Shown piece by piece: positions 51,500-61,488 of a stretch of 64,000 nucleotides of DNA (positions within the stretch are counted from its first letter, which is position 1; each line of letters begins with the position of its first letter). Location of the stretch: positions 5,820,501 to 5,884,500 of the forward strand of contig CM074760.1 of the NCBI GenBank assembly GCA_037355855.1, given 5' to 3'. The stretch is from Pseudo-nitzschia pungens (Eukaryota; Bacillariophyta; Bacillariophyceae; Bacillariales; Bacillariaceae). The position numbers and the translations under genes are program-made. Below the pieces are notes generated by a model, which did no database searches, was not told the origin of the DNA, and saw nothing but the letters and a program-made list of their open reading frames with translations.

Positions 51500-53411
51500 G
51501 GGCTAGGATCGTCTGAATAGGCGTGTTGGCTCGGGCGCTGGTAGGCTTTCAGTGTTAACCTGTATGGATATATACAGATGGGGGTATCCTGGAAGCAGGG
51601 TACAGCAGCAACAACAAGGGTAACCTTGGTCTGGACAAGGAAAAGGTCCCTGGGGATCCAAAAAATATACTGGAGCACACCCACAAAAGTCACCAACGAG
51701 CAAAATCTGTCTCACACTTGAAGCACAAAAACTCTGCGCGCGGAACTCTGCAAATCGTGTAGGCTTGTACTCGTACTGTACTCCTAGCTTGAAAATTGTG
51801 CAAGTTTGAACAATTTTTCAACTACTGCAAATCGTGTAGACTGAAGTCGTAGTACTTGTAGCTTGAAAATTGTGCAAATTTGAACAATTTTTTTTTTTTT
51901 GCTCGTAATAACACTGCAAATTCGAATCGGATACGATTCGAATTGGAATACAGCAGCCCACCGGGAAGCTAGTGGCTTGAAAACAGGGGCTTTAGTAGGA
52001 ACACTTAGGGACCGGGGGATATCAATGGCAGGGCACACTTAAAAGGCTCAGGAGGGAACTTGAAGTTCAAACTCGCGAGTACTTATAAGTGGAAACAGTA
52101 TCCAGGGGCAATTGGCTTGAAAATAGGTAGCTTGAGCGAGACACTTAGGGACCAGGGAAGCTGCTTGGAACAGGGACCAGGGAAACTGTAGTATTGTATG
52201 TGTTCGACAACTTCAACTTGAAAAGACTTAACCTTGAAGAACGTAGAACGTTAGGGGGATATCACGGAACAGAGCTGCTGTAGAATTCTACAGGGAAAAT
52301 TCTGGTAGTTCTGTCCAGAGTTGCGGGCAAATGGAATAGAAGTACCACTTTTGGCCCTGTAGAATTTACGTAGAAGGGGGGAAATGGAAACAGTATCCAG
52401 GGGCAATTGGCTTGAAAACAGGGACCTTGAGCGAGACACTTAGTGACCAGGGAAGCTGCTTGCTTGAAAACAGGGGCTTTAGTAGAAACACCTAGGGACC
52501 AGAGGGAGGCTTGTGTCTTGAAAACAGTGTCGAACTTGAAGGTCAAGTTGGGGTTGCTTAATAGCGAAAACACTTAGGGATCAGGGAACTCGCGAACACT
52601 TAGGGACCAGGGAAATTGTAGTCTTGAAAACAAGGGGCTGTAGTAGCTGTAGTCTTGGAAACAAGAGTGCAATAAGTAGGAGGTACTTAGGGATCGGTTG
52701 GTCTTGGCTTGAAAACAGGTGTAGTAGGGGGAGCCTTAAGCAAAAACACTTAGGGAATGGGGGGCTTGGCTAGGAAACAGGGGTACTCTTAAGTGATAAA
52801 CACTTAAGGAGCGGTGGGCAATTGGCTTGAAAATAAAGGGGGAACTGGAAGATATGCTCGCGCGAACTTGCAAATACTTAAGGATCAGCGCGTAGGAACC
52901 TTCTAGAAGGGGGGGTTGTATGTGTTTGACAACTTCAACTTGAAAAGACTTAGGGAACTCAGCAAGGAACCTTGAAGAATGTAGAACGTTAAGTGGATAT
53001 CACTTAAGGGGCTTGAAAGACTGTATAGCGTTAAATAATAAGGTAGCTTGAAAACAGATCGAGAAACCGAGCTCGGAGACAAAGCGGAACAGAAGCAGCT
53101 GTAGAATTAGTACTGCAATTGCTGTAGAAAATTATGTGTTGTTTTGTTGCCGAAGGAAGCTTGTTGCTGCCGCTGCCGATCGACCGACCGACAGGAAACA
53201 AGGAACCAAAGCAACCAAAGGAAGCAAGGAGCAGCCTAACAAACAGCAGAATCAGATAGGGGAGGTCTCTGTTAATAGGTGTAGTGCTTGGTTTTGTTGT
53301 AGGAGCTTTAGAAGTGAGTGAGATATCAAAGGGGAAAGTTGTGTAGAAATCTACGTGTTTTAAGTACTGGAACATCGGAACGTCGGACAAAATGCGCGAT
53401 GCGAAAATTGT
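51500..53411 (-). repeat. LINE 5' UTR with CTTGAAAACAGG...ACACTTAGGGACC repeats
   Basis: From about 51960 to 53060 a unit of 35-45 bases recurs, about eight to ten times and degenerate: GGCTTGAAAACAGGGGCTTT followed by AGTAGNAACACTTAGGGACC (near 51970, 52120, 52410, 52465, 52510, 52620, 52700, 52770). A second pair, TTGAAGAACGTAGAACGTTA and CTTGAAGAATGTAGAACGTT, lies near 52231 and 52971. Probably the promoter/5' UTR of the element. Confidence 0.8.
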
Positions 53412-53431
53412 ATAATGAATTACCGTATTAA
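53412..53431 (+). repeat. LINE target-site duplication (right copy)
   Basis: ATAATGAATTACCGTATTAA, identical to 42396-42415; followed by the remaining right arm of the MULE-like element. Confidence 0.88.
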
Positions 53432-53515
53432 GTATTTGATAGACGTTTTATTGACGTTTTGAACCGTTATCAATCCGATTCAAAGTCATTTTTAGAGCCT
53501 GTTGGAGCATGTGTG

Positions 53516-53609
53516 GTCTGATCGCAAGTACTCACTTTTTGTTCGCCAAATTTTGTACCGAACAAAAGTAAAAATCAAATCCATTAGTACTATTTACTGT
53601 TATAGGTCC
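53516..53609 (-). repeat. Right TIR of MULE-like element
   Basis: Inverted copy of 41529-41622, ending TTACTGTTATAGGTCC. Confidence 0.88.
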
Positions 53610-53620
53610 CTGCCAGGATC
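53610..53620 (+). repeat. Target-site duplication of MULE-like element (right copy)
   Basis: CTGCCAGGATC directly after the right TIR, identical to 41518-41528. Confidence 0.88.
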
Positions 53621-54152
53621 AGCATGTCAAAATCAACCAAAATTTTCTGTGACTGCTATTACTTCGTATTTCTGCAAAAAGTAAGACCTTAACCTTTTTA
53701 TCACGATGGTTTTTGAAGTTTCAAGTTTCACCGTTTCAGATTGACTTCTTCGAATCGATATTTTCGAACAAATACCGAAAAAAGAGACTAAAGTAGGGAT
53801 CAGAAAAGGGCGCTTCCATTTACGTGTAAGGTTACGGGGAAAGTTACGGAGTTAGTATTTTTTTTTTTTTTTTTTTAAATTATTTGATGATGCAATGGTC
53901 ATCCATTCACCATCCAACCCTTCTCAGATCAAAACTGCAAATCCGCCCCTATCGTTTTCTGAAACTGCCGAAAAAAATGAACCACAGGTACGAGTATCGG
54001 CATTCAATGATCGGCATACCAGATACAAAGCGGCAAAGGGCTGATTGTGGCAAGTTTCCTACTCCAACAAATACCACATTGACAGCTTGAAAAAAAAGAA
54101 ACTTCATAGAAGAAATTCAAGCCGGAAAACACTCGCCCGAAAAACTACAATC
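53621..54152. other. Intergenic region
   Basis: A T-run of about 20 near 53858 and GTAAGGTTACGGGG near 53826. Upstream region of the next gene; no other feature. Confidence 0.55.
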
Positions 54153-55073
54153 ATGTCAAACACTCGTCCCCTTGTGCGTTCTGTGATACAGAATTTTCTC
54201 GAATCACAGGACGGGTATCATTTGAGAGCGGATGTCCTCCGTGTTCTCGAAGAAGAGGCCATGCTAATGAAAGAGAGCCAAGAGACCATGGACTTGTTCG
54301 ACTCGGACCCGTTTGATCAATTCGAACGCGTGAAACCTCAGATCGAACGGCTCAAGAAACTGCTCCGGGTGAAATCCTCATCACGAATCCGAACCGGAAA
54401 CGATTTCTGCAGGGTCGATGCCGTTGTAGGTTTTGAAAAATGCAACACTTTGGAATTGACGTTCCGATACGAGAGAAAGCGACGAAAGGACCAAGGCGGA
54501 AGGATATCGAAGTCCGGATTTCACATTCGGTACTCCATTGAAATGGCTATCGATCACCAACAAAGAGAGAACCTGGTCGTTGTGGAGGTCTGGGCTGCCA
54601 ACAATTGGCCGTCCATCAAAAAGGCTGTTTGCATAAATCAAGTGATGGAAAACCACGCTGAGAACGATGGCGATGAGGGTGGCTGGGAAGATATCGAAGA
54701 TGACGAAGAGGATGGTAAGGGAGCTGCCGCAGAGGCAACTGCCATACCGAAGGATGGATCCAAAGGGATGGACGGCGAAAGCCCGCACGACGGAGAAGCG
54801 AATGCGAAGCGGCAAAAATTGAGCGACAGCCCGGAAATGGACGATACGAATGGTGGTCCACCAAATGATCCGGGTGACGACAGTGACGAACCCGATTCGT
54901 ACCTGGCCTACCTCGATCCCGACCTATTGGAGGCCTTTTTGGAGATCACCGGTCTCAAGTCCGATGAAATGCACGATGGTACTGCATTTTTCCTGCTCAT
55001 GACCTTTCCGTTCTATGAACAGGAATGGGATTTGGTTGGCTACCTTCTGGAAGAGATATTTGGAGAAGGGTAG
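54153..55073 (+). CDS. Unknown acidic protein (306 residues)
   Basis: Start chosen at the ATG at 54153 (MSNTRPLVRSVIQNFLESQD); the frame is open further upstream to 54045 but with basic low-complexity sequence. Residues 1-80 look helical and amphipathic (LRADVLRVLEEEAMLMKESQ). The middle has beta-like segments (CRVDAVVGFEKCNTLELTFR, NLVVVEVWAANNWPSI). A 90-residue acidic linker precedes a closing helical part (SYLAYLDPDLLEAFLEITGL, LVGYLLEEIF). No family recognised. Composition fits host genes. Confidence 0.65.
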   Translation: MSNTRPLVRSVIQNFLESQDGYHLRADVLRVLEEEAMLMKESQETMDLFDSDPFDQFERVKPQIERLKKLLRVKSSSRIRTGNDFCRVDAVVGFEKCNTLELTFRYERKRRKDQGGRISKSGFHIRYSIEMAIDHQQRENLVVVEVWAANNWPSIKKAVCINQVMENHAENDGDEGGWEDIEDDEEDGKGAAAEATAIPKDGSKGMDGESPHDGEANAKRQKLSDSPEMDDTNGGPPNDPGDDSDEPDSYLAYLDPDLLEAFLEITGLKSDEMHDGTAFFLLMTFPFYEQEWDLVGYLLEEIFGEG

Positions 55074-55280
55074 GAGGACTGACGGGTGGAGAAAGAGAAC
55101 GAGAATAGACTTCTATACCGATCACACACCGATCACTCGTGGGCAATGCACAGTGAACACCTAAGAATAAGTATAGATGATGATAGACGTTTGGCACATC
55201 GCGCTCCGAATGAAGCGCAACACAGGTGTTCTTGTCGAATGGAATATCGTTCGTTTTTTTCGAGGAAGAATGTTAATACT

Positions 55281-56712
55281 CTATAGCGGTGCAATCACTC
55301 TATCTCGGCGCGTTGTCACAACACTTCGTTCTTGGCCTCGCATTCCTCCATTGCCGAGGACGCGGTCGACTGGATCACCCCGGGGGCTTTCTTGGTGAGT
55401 GCCACTGGGCAGGCATTCTCGCTGCTGCTGGCGCTGCCTGCTAGTGTCCGAGGCGGAGTGGTCCAGCACCCGTTCGTGCAGGCACAGCTTCCGGCCCTCG
55501 TCCCGCACCGAGTGCACAAAGCCGGAGATCTTGTCGCGCAAAACGTCCCGATCCGCGTCGTGGTCGCGGTCTTCGTCCCACACCTTGCTGTGGAGCAAGA
55601 ACAGAACCAACCAGCTGGGAAGGTACCACAGGGACGTCAGAAAGACCCTGCGGGCATTGGCGTTGGTCCGTTCCCGCCGGAACTTATAGGCCACCCACAG
55701 CGCGTACGAGTTCAGCGCGATTCCCTCCAGGGCGAACATGCTGCTGGTGACTCCCGCGAGCGTGGAGACAAAGGGGATCGGCGGAGAGATAGGCGGCGTT
55801 GCGCAGGATCACCGCGGAGGTTCGTTCGCCGTCGGCCTCGTGGCTGCTCAGCATGCAAAAGCCCCCCCGCTCGTAATCCACGCGGTACATGTAGCTCAGG
55901 GCGAAAAAGTGCGGGAGCTGCCAGTAGTACAGGGTGGATCCGAGGAGAATGGCGTCCAGATCCAGGATGCTTCCCGAGGTCGCGGCCGTCCATCCCATGA
56001 CCGGTGGAATTGCCCCCACAACCGCTCCCACCCAGGTGTTGTACACCGATCGGGGCTTCATGTAGGTGTAGAGTCCGGCGTACAGCCCGATGTTGGACAA
56101 TCCCAGGAGCGCCGTGACCGGGTCCGTTCCGACCGCCAGCAGGGTCGTTCCGCCGATTCCCCAGGCCGTCGCCGCCACCCTCGCCTCGTTGACGGTCAGG
56201 GCCCCCGTGACCAGGGGTCGTTGCTGGGTTCGCTTCATCAGGGCATCCCGGTCGCGCTCGTAGATTTGGTTCAGGGCCGCCGCGGAAAAGGAACAGAGGG
56301 CCGTCCCGACCACGCAGCTCGCGGCCAGGGGTGCCTGTTCGTAGAGAGGACCTCCCGCGGCGACAAAGCCCGCGAGTGAGGTCGTCACTACCAAACCGGA
56401 GAGCTTGGCCTTGCCGAGTTGGAGGTACGACGAGGTCTTGGACGGTGACGTTTTCACTTTCTGGGTTCGTACGGAATCCTCGGTCTCGTCGTCTGTCGTC
56501 GTGGTTTTGGTTGTCGTCGTGTCGTCCTTGGCTGGGAGGGGCAATTCTTGCGTCGTGGACGAAAGGGGACGCCGGGGGTCGGAACCAGCAAACGATGCTT
56601 TTTGGCTCGTTTCGGTTGAGATCGAGGTTCGAGTTCGAGTTCGAGATCAACGGGGAGTGCGACGAAAACCCACGAACCTCCCGGATTGAATAATGCTTTG
56701 CATTGTTTGCAT
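55281..56712 (-). CDS. COX10: Protoheme IX farnesyltransferase COX10 (frame broken)
   Basis: COX10 makes heme O from protoheme and farnesyl diphosphate in the inner mitochondrial membrane. UbiA-family signatures: NQIYERDRDALMKRTQQRPL (first Asp-rich motif), YMKPRSVYNTWVGAVVGAIP, LYYWQLPHFFALSYMYRVDY. The frame ending HAEGERT-like (...NAAYLS) must shift near 55780-55784 to continue with PIPFVSTLAGVTSSMF and LWYLPSWLVLFLLHSKVWDE: one extra base. A second shift near 55425-55460 would give the family-like ending ACPVALTKKAPGV (stop at 55316) instead of 55281. Upstream, a presequence-like start (MQSIIQSGRFVGFRRTPR) is in frame but followed by TGA, unless a 72-bp intron (GTTCGT...ACGAG) removes it. 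The gene is far more GC-rich than its neighbours. Sequence error or a pseudogene copy are both possible. Confidence 0.8.
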
Positions 56713-57922
56713 CCCTCACGCCGCAGCACGGTGAGACCCCTGTCCCAAGTCCCTTCGCTTGCCTCGATCCAACAGACGGAGCGCGCGCGTGTTGATATCG
56801 GCATTCCGCCGTAAAATCCGTGTCGAAAGCATGATGTCTTCTCTACAAGAGTGTTGCTGTTGCTATCATGTGCCTCGCATTTCGAGAACGAACCAGCGTT
56901 GTCCAGTGCTGTCCGCGTCGGGATTATTGTTGTTCTGGTATTTGCCTCACGTGATACTCAACTAACTCGACATCGGCGTCTCGGATACCAACCAACAATC
57001 ACAGTATTGACAAATGGTGTCTGACTCTGATGGTATTTTCGAATGATTTTCGACGGAGACTGTACGTGTAAATGTAACGGTAAGTTATTGGCAGTGTTTC
57101 GGTTACAGGTACACGAATACAAGGTCATTACTCCGTCGAAACTTTCACACTTGTTTGTAGAATTAGAATTACCGGTAACTTACTCGCACTCGTACCAGGT
57201 GCACAAGGGATCGCCGTATTGATCTCGAGTCGGAACAACCATTGGTTTCCCGTGTTTTCCGCGATCGGTTCGTACCGTACGTTCCTGGTCAATACCGTAA
57301 GATTACCGTCACATCGACGGTAATCTTAGGTTGTAGACCCATCCACCGACAACGCAGAAATCCGGCGAAGCATTTTGACTGCAACTGTTGCTCCTTTTTG
57401 GTTCGCTGAGCTAAGTGGAAGTTTGGAGCGGTTGGGAAAATAAGAGTTTACCGTACAATTTGAAATTATTATTTTGGAACAATTGTTTTGCATACCATGA
57501 AGTGCCAGTGCTTGTTGGTACGCACGGTACACGTAAGATTTTACTGGTACAGCATACTAGGAAAATACAAAATAATACAATCTTAGATACGTTACGATAT
57601 CATCCTGTTCAGGAGCCTGTCAAGCATCCTGTAGACTGCTAATTCTACTTCTAGGAGCTAGTAGGAAATGTTAGTATTCCAGTATTCGTATGCATTCCTA
57701 CCCAGGGACTCCCAGCACCAGCATGATCGTCCAAAGCACCATAGCAAATTGGATAACTTCACATTGAAGTGCAAACTAAGAAAATGGGTTGATTGTCCGT
57801 CAGGACAAAATTTCTCTACAGTGCAGTTATCAGAGATACCGGTAGGTAGGTAATATTAACCCTTCCGTGGGCATTCAACAATAAAAAGGCATCAATGAAG
57901 TGAAGTATCACAAGAACCAAAA
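56713..57922. other. Intergenic region with a perfect hairpin
   Basis: No gene supported. Several ACCGGTAACTTAC and TACCGTACG motifs; a perfect hairpin at 57298-57328. Confidence 0.55.
57298..57328 (+). repeat. Perfect 13-bp inverted repeat
   Basis: TAAGATTACCGTC, a 5-base loop ACATC, then GACGGTAATCTTA. No neighbouring gene end explains it. Confidence 0.85.
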
Positions 57923-57995
57923 TGGAGATTGCCGGAATCGAACCGGCGACCTTGTGCATGCTAAGCACACGCGCTACCAACTGCGCCAAACCCCC
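57923..57995 (-). tRNA. tRNA-Ala(AGC)
   Basis: 73 nt, no intron. Acceptor stem GGGGGTT pairs with AATCTCC (two G-T pairs), D arm GGCGCAGTTGGTAGCGC, anticodon stem TGTGC/GCACA with loop TTAGCAT (anticodon AGC), T arm GCCGG TTCGATT CCGGC. The discriminator is A. A and B boxes are intact. Confidence 0.96.
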
Positions 57996-58227
57996 TCGCT
58001 GACAGAAAACAGCAAAATGAGATTCTTGTAAAAATCATATATGCCCCTAATTTGCTGAACGATATTCTTTTTTTACTCATCTTGGAAGGTGATGGCAACG
58101 ATCACAATGACACCTTCGAACAACACTTCGATCCCACTCTTCCATCGTAGTGAGCAAACGCCGAAGAACTCGGGACAAAAAGTCGGACACGAACACGAGA
58201 ATTGTTGCAAGGACTGCACTAGCTAGG
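57996..58227. other. Spacer between tRNA-Ala and TRAPPC2
   Basis: Short spacer, T-run near 58069; nothing else. Confidence 0.5.
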
Positions 58228-59182
58228 ATGGGAAGCAACCAGGGATTTTTGTTTCTCATTGTTGGGAAGAACGAACCGCTGTACGAGGCAGAAATTCACA
58301 ACCGAGGCGCCACGGGCAACGCGGATACATCGGTTGCTCGTCAGTCCTATTTCGTTGCCCACTCCTTCGCTCGATTTGGTCGACAAGGCGCAATGGACGT
58401 CTCAGAACGTATGTGCATGAACAAGCAATCGAAAATTCGAGACAACTCAATATGCAAGACATTGAAAGGAGTTGTTTCATGAGTATGATTGATTCGATTT
58501 CGTGACCGGGGCTTGAGATGCTGTGTTCATCATCAATCCCTCCCTTTTGTGCAATCCTTCCCTCACATCTCTTGCATTCTCGAACGTACACTTTACACCC
58601 TCATTTGCCTCTGCGACCTACAGATGTACCTTAGAGTAGTGGACAAGGTCGGTTCCGACGAGTCGTTGTTTGGAAATACTTTTTTGATGACTTAGAGGCG
58701 ACCGAAGCTCTTCTTTGCAAAATTCCTTTTTCCGATTTGGAAACTTATGATTCTCACGCATATCTGATTTGCGACCTGTGCCGTTTCCTTTGCGTTTAGG
58801 TGAACCAGCAATTTGTATCCGTATTTTTGACCGCTGGCAACATCAAGTTTATGCTCGTTCATCCCGGAAAAGGCGAGATCGAGGTCAAGAATTTCTTTCA
58901 CGAGGTCCACGAATTTTACGTGAAGGTACGTACGGCTTTGGATCATGGATTGTGCTCCCATTGGTTTCTCTTTCGGCAAGTTGCGGCGTTGTCTGACTCT
59001 TTGTTCGATTCTGGTCCGGTCCTGGTCTGGTCGGTCTGGTCTGTTGTTACTTTTCTCCGTCCATTGTTTCGCGCAAACTACTACAGCTCTCGATGAACCC
59101 GTTTTATAAATACGATACGCCCATCGTATCCAAAGCGTTCGATGACAAAGTGCGAGCTGTTGCGAGACGAAATCTACTCTAA
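58228..59182 (+). CDS. TRAPPC2: TRAPP complex subunit 2 (sedlin)
   Basis: Sedlin is a longin-fold subunit of the TRAPP vesicle-tethering complex (ER-Golgi). Exons: 58228-58408, 58624-58647 (24-nt micro-exon, MYLRVVDK), 58800-58925, 59087-59182. Joined phases are all 0, giving 141 residues against 140 in human. Signatures: GFLFLIVGKNEPLYEAEI, QSYFVAHS, then SLDLVDKAQWTSQN, VNQQFVSVFLTAGNIKFML, FFHEVHEFYVK, and the closing LSMNPFYKYDTPIVSKAFDD. Exon 1 is one base too long: after TCC at 58363-58365 an extra T (58366 or 58367) shifts the frame. Because the shifted frame is a perfect sedlin match, a sequence error in a T pair is the simplest cause. The intron-2 donor is a weaker GTCGGT. Confidence 0.9.
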
Positions 59183-60473
59183 AAGTAGCAGAGGACTAAG
59201 GTTGCAATTTACAAATGTAGGATACAATGGGTGAAAATGGTGTGTTTTGTTGGTTGTGGTAATTTTCATCTGGTCACTCCAACCCATACGTCGTGTTTTT
59301 GCATAAGCAATGAGGTGCAAATGTATCAACGAGAAAAGTGCGTGAGTTGACGGCGCTCACGTCCTACGCACGGAATGAATCATTGGAACGAATGGATTCT
59401 CGCAAACCCAAGATTTTTTGCTACTGGGGGATCGTCGTCGTGGTGTCCTCCTCACTACACTCATTCCGATCACCAAAATTTTACTCCTGCTACGAGAAGC
59501 TTTTAGGAATGCTTCCCTTGCAGCGCAACCAAACGACGGTCTCATTTGTGTGGATAGTAACGGCCTTCTCTTGGAGTGTTCGACAGTATGATTTTCCTTT
59601 ATCCAATCTATCACTGAACATCGCAAAGTAGAGTAGCTTTCTTAAAAAAAGTAGAAGTGAATGATACTCAGAGGAATCCTTTATCCTGAGTTTTGCATTC
59701 CTTGCATAATAGCTGTTTTCTTGCTACAATGTAATTTGTCGTGAGCAATAGGAGAGATTGATTGGCGAGATCTAGTATCCAATGAGAGGAAACGCCCACA
59801 ACAGATTACAACTCCTGCCTGTTGACACACACACACACACACACATCATTCTTATTCTTGTTCTAACTGCCAAAGTAACCAGCGAAAGGCTACGTCAAAC
59901 GAAGATCCCGTTTGTAATACAGATGTAGTCATTCTGATATAGAGTCAAATCACTGAAAAGAAACTTGAACACGACACCAGAAGAAGATAACAACAACCAA
60001 CATCGAATTTTTTTTATTGCAAAGCATGTACTATTTTTGTCATGTCACCAGCGACAGCTTTACAGTTGTCATGTTCACCAAGGTGGGTAGCAACAACTCA
60101 TAAAGTCTTTGGTTCCTATGCTTGGAGTTAGTTCGGATTTTATTCTTTCAATTGTTTCAGGAGTATGAATAGTATAATTTCAGGTAACTACAATGTTTGA
60201 ACTACTACCTAAGTCTTACTACATGATGCCGGTACAACTGTTCCTTCTGTGATAAATTGGGCCAGCCTCAATCCGATGATTCCTAAGATTAGGGCTCGAC
60301 TCAAACGACCATAAAATGGTTGCTTCAACGTCATGATTTTTTTCTGAAACGGGAAACGTGAATCATCGTTGATTTTGATCGACCATGTCATCATACTAAT
60401 TGCTAATTGCAGCACTATTGTTCTCTCAATCTGCCGACGAAATAATAATATTAAAACAAGTGAATACACTACG
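59183..60473. other. Intergenic region with (AC)n microsatellite
   Basis: No gene supported. (AC)10 lies at about 59825-59844. The right part is the upstream region of the plastid gene at 60474. Confidence 0.55.
59825..59844 (+). repeat. (AC)10 microsatellite
   Basis: Pure AC dinucleotide run. Confidence 0.95.
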
Positions 60474-61020
60474 ATGAAAGCCATTGCAGCATTCCTCCTC
60501 TTGGTTGCATCGGCACAAAATGTGCTCGCCTTCATTGCTCCCGTTAGTGTAACGGGCGCCGCACCGCAGCCACTTTTTGCCGATCCGTCGACGAAAGCGT
60601 CGTTCGAATTGGGTGAGGGAGATTGTGAACTCTCCGATTCAGCGTTTATCGGCATCATCGTTGGTCGGGATGATTACCTGGGATCACGGGGTTTGTTGGA
60701 AAAGTTTTGGCAGAAGAAGAATATGAAATCGCTGAGCTGCCGCCACCGTACGTACCAGCACTTTTCGGCGTTGTGCTGTTGGTAGGTGTTGGAGTTTTGA
60801 CCACAAGTCTTGGGAATGTTATGGACGAAGGTAAGTTTTTCTTCAGGCAGAATGCCATAGACACAAACCCGCAAGCTCGATCTTTGATCTCAAACCAATT
60901 CCCACTCCTTAAATGAATGATCAAACAACAGAGGCTAGTTTGGGGATGCAAAGCGGAGCTCGTGCGAAGAAAGAAATCGAGAGAAGTAGATCATCATATT
61001 TCGGAAAGCGTCCCAAATAA
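60474..61020 (+). CDS. Small plastid membrane protein of unknown function (frame broken once)
   Basis: Exons 60474-60830 and 60932-61020 join (GAA G|AG, intron GTAAGT...CAACAG). The N-terminus MKAIAAFLLLVASAQNVLA is a signal peptide whose cleavage site A-FIAP is the classical diatom plastid motif, followed by a short transit-like part. After VGRD the frame must shift at about 60668-60674 (one base missing, perhaps a T in GATTACC) to reach LPGITGFVGKVLAEEEYEI. Then PPPYVPALFGVVLLVGVGVL is a single membrane span, and the end is basic (ARAKKEIERSRSSYFGKR). About 148 residues when repaired. Probably a thylakoid or plastid envelope protein; I do not know the family name. The missing base is more likely sequence error than decay. 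Confidence 0.7.
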
Positions 61021-61488
61021 AAGTTTTAATCTTTTGTTGTGAGCATAAGATAGGAGAAAGTGGATACCAAGTGGAAGCCCTTAACGATGTGCCCTACGAG
61101 TGGTCAAACGACAATGGTTTGACGGATCGGAAATAGGATCGAAGCTGGTGCAATGGCTACAGTGTACAAAACTTCTGACATTAACGTCGAACAATAATTC
61201 TGTTTGTAGCATTCAAACTTTTATTTCCCACTCAAAACTTGTCCGTTGGCTCGACCATTATGTAACTCATTCGTTCTTTATTTGCAAAAAAAGAAGCATC
61301 CCATGCTAACCATTTTGAAAAAAACTTTTCGATGGATCTTGTAGTCGCTTTCAATCAATTCTTTCGATTTGGCAGGCCGTACAAATGGGAGAGTCGTAGC
61401 GCTTTCTTCCAGGTGTGTTAGTTTTCATGGATTCGGACTCCTGTTGCGATGCTGATAAAAGAAGAGTAGCTATTCCACAACGCGAATT
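61021..61488. other. Convergent intergenic region
   Basis: 3' ends of the plastid protein gene (+) and the kinase gene (-). Nothing recognised. Confidence 0.6.

Larger units (their letters stand above)
42416..53411 (-). mobile_element. Full-length non-LTR retrotransposon (LINE, about 11.0 kb)
   Basis: A minus-strand LINE with a ~1.9 kb repeat-rich 5' UTR, a 985-residue ORF1, a ~2000-residue ORF2 (apurinic endonuclease, reverse transcriptase, RNase H, Cys/His motif) and a short 3' UTR ending in an ATTAATTAATTAA-like tail next to the target site. Perfect 20-bp target duplications bound it. Both ORFs are intact, so the insertion is young and may be competent. APE plus RT plus RNase H places it in the I/Tad/Ambal/R1-like group of clades; I cannot place it more exactly. 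Confidence 0.9.
41529..53609. mobile_element. Mutator-like TIR element (about 1.07 kb) interrupted by a LINE
   Basis: Both ends start GGACCTATAACAGTAAATAG; the first ~33 bases are identical and similarity continues over about 94 bases to GCGATCAGAC. An 11-bp direct repeat flanks the ends. TIRs of this length with a 9-11 bp duplication are typical of Mutator-like elements. Without the LINE at 42416-53411 the element would be about 1065 bp, with no coding capacity, so it is non-autonomous. The interior is AT-rich with a repeated TGAATCACCGTnTTAAAT motif. Confidence 0.8.

Noticed and set aside
41529..53609. One single 12-kb TIR transposon carrying reverse transcriptase
   Set aside because: The LINE has its own 20-bp target duplication inside the TIR unit, so two nested insertions explain the layout better.
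58489..58695. Independent small gene around the TRAPPC2 second exon
   Set aside because: The frame only becomes protein-like at MYLRVVDK, which is the 24-nt TRAPPC2 exon; the rest is intron.
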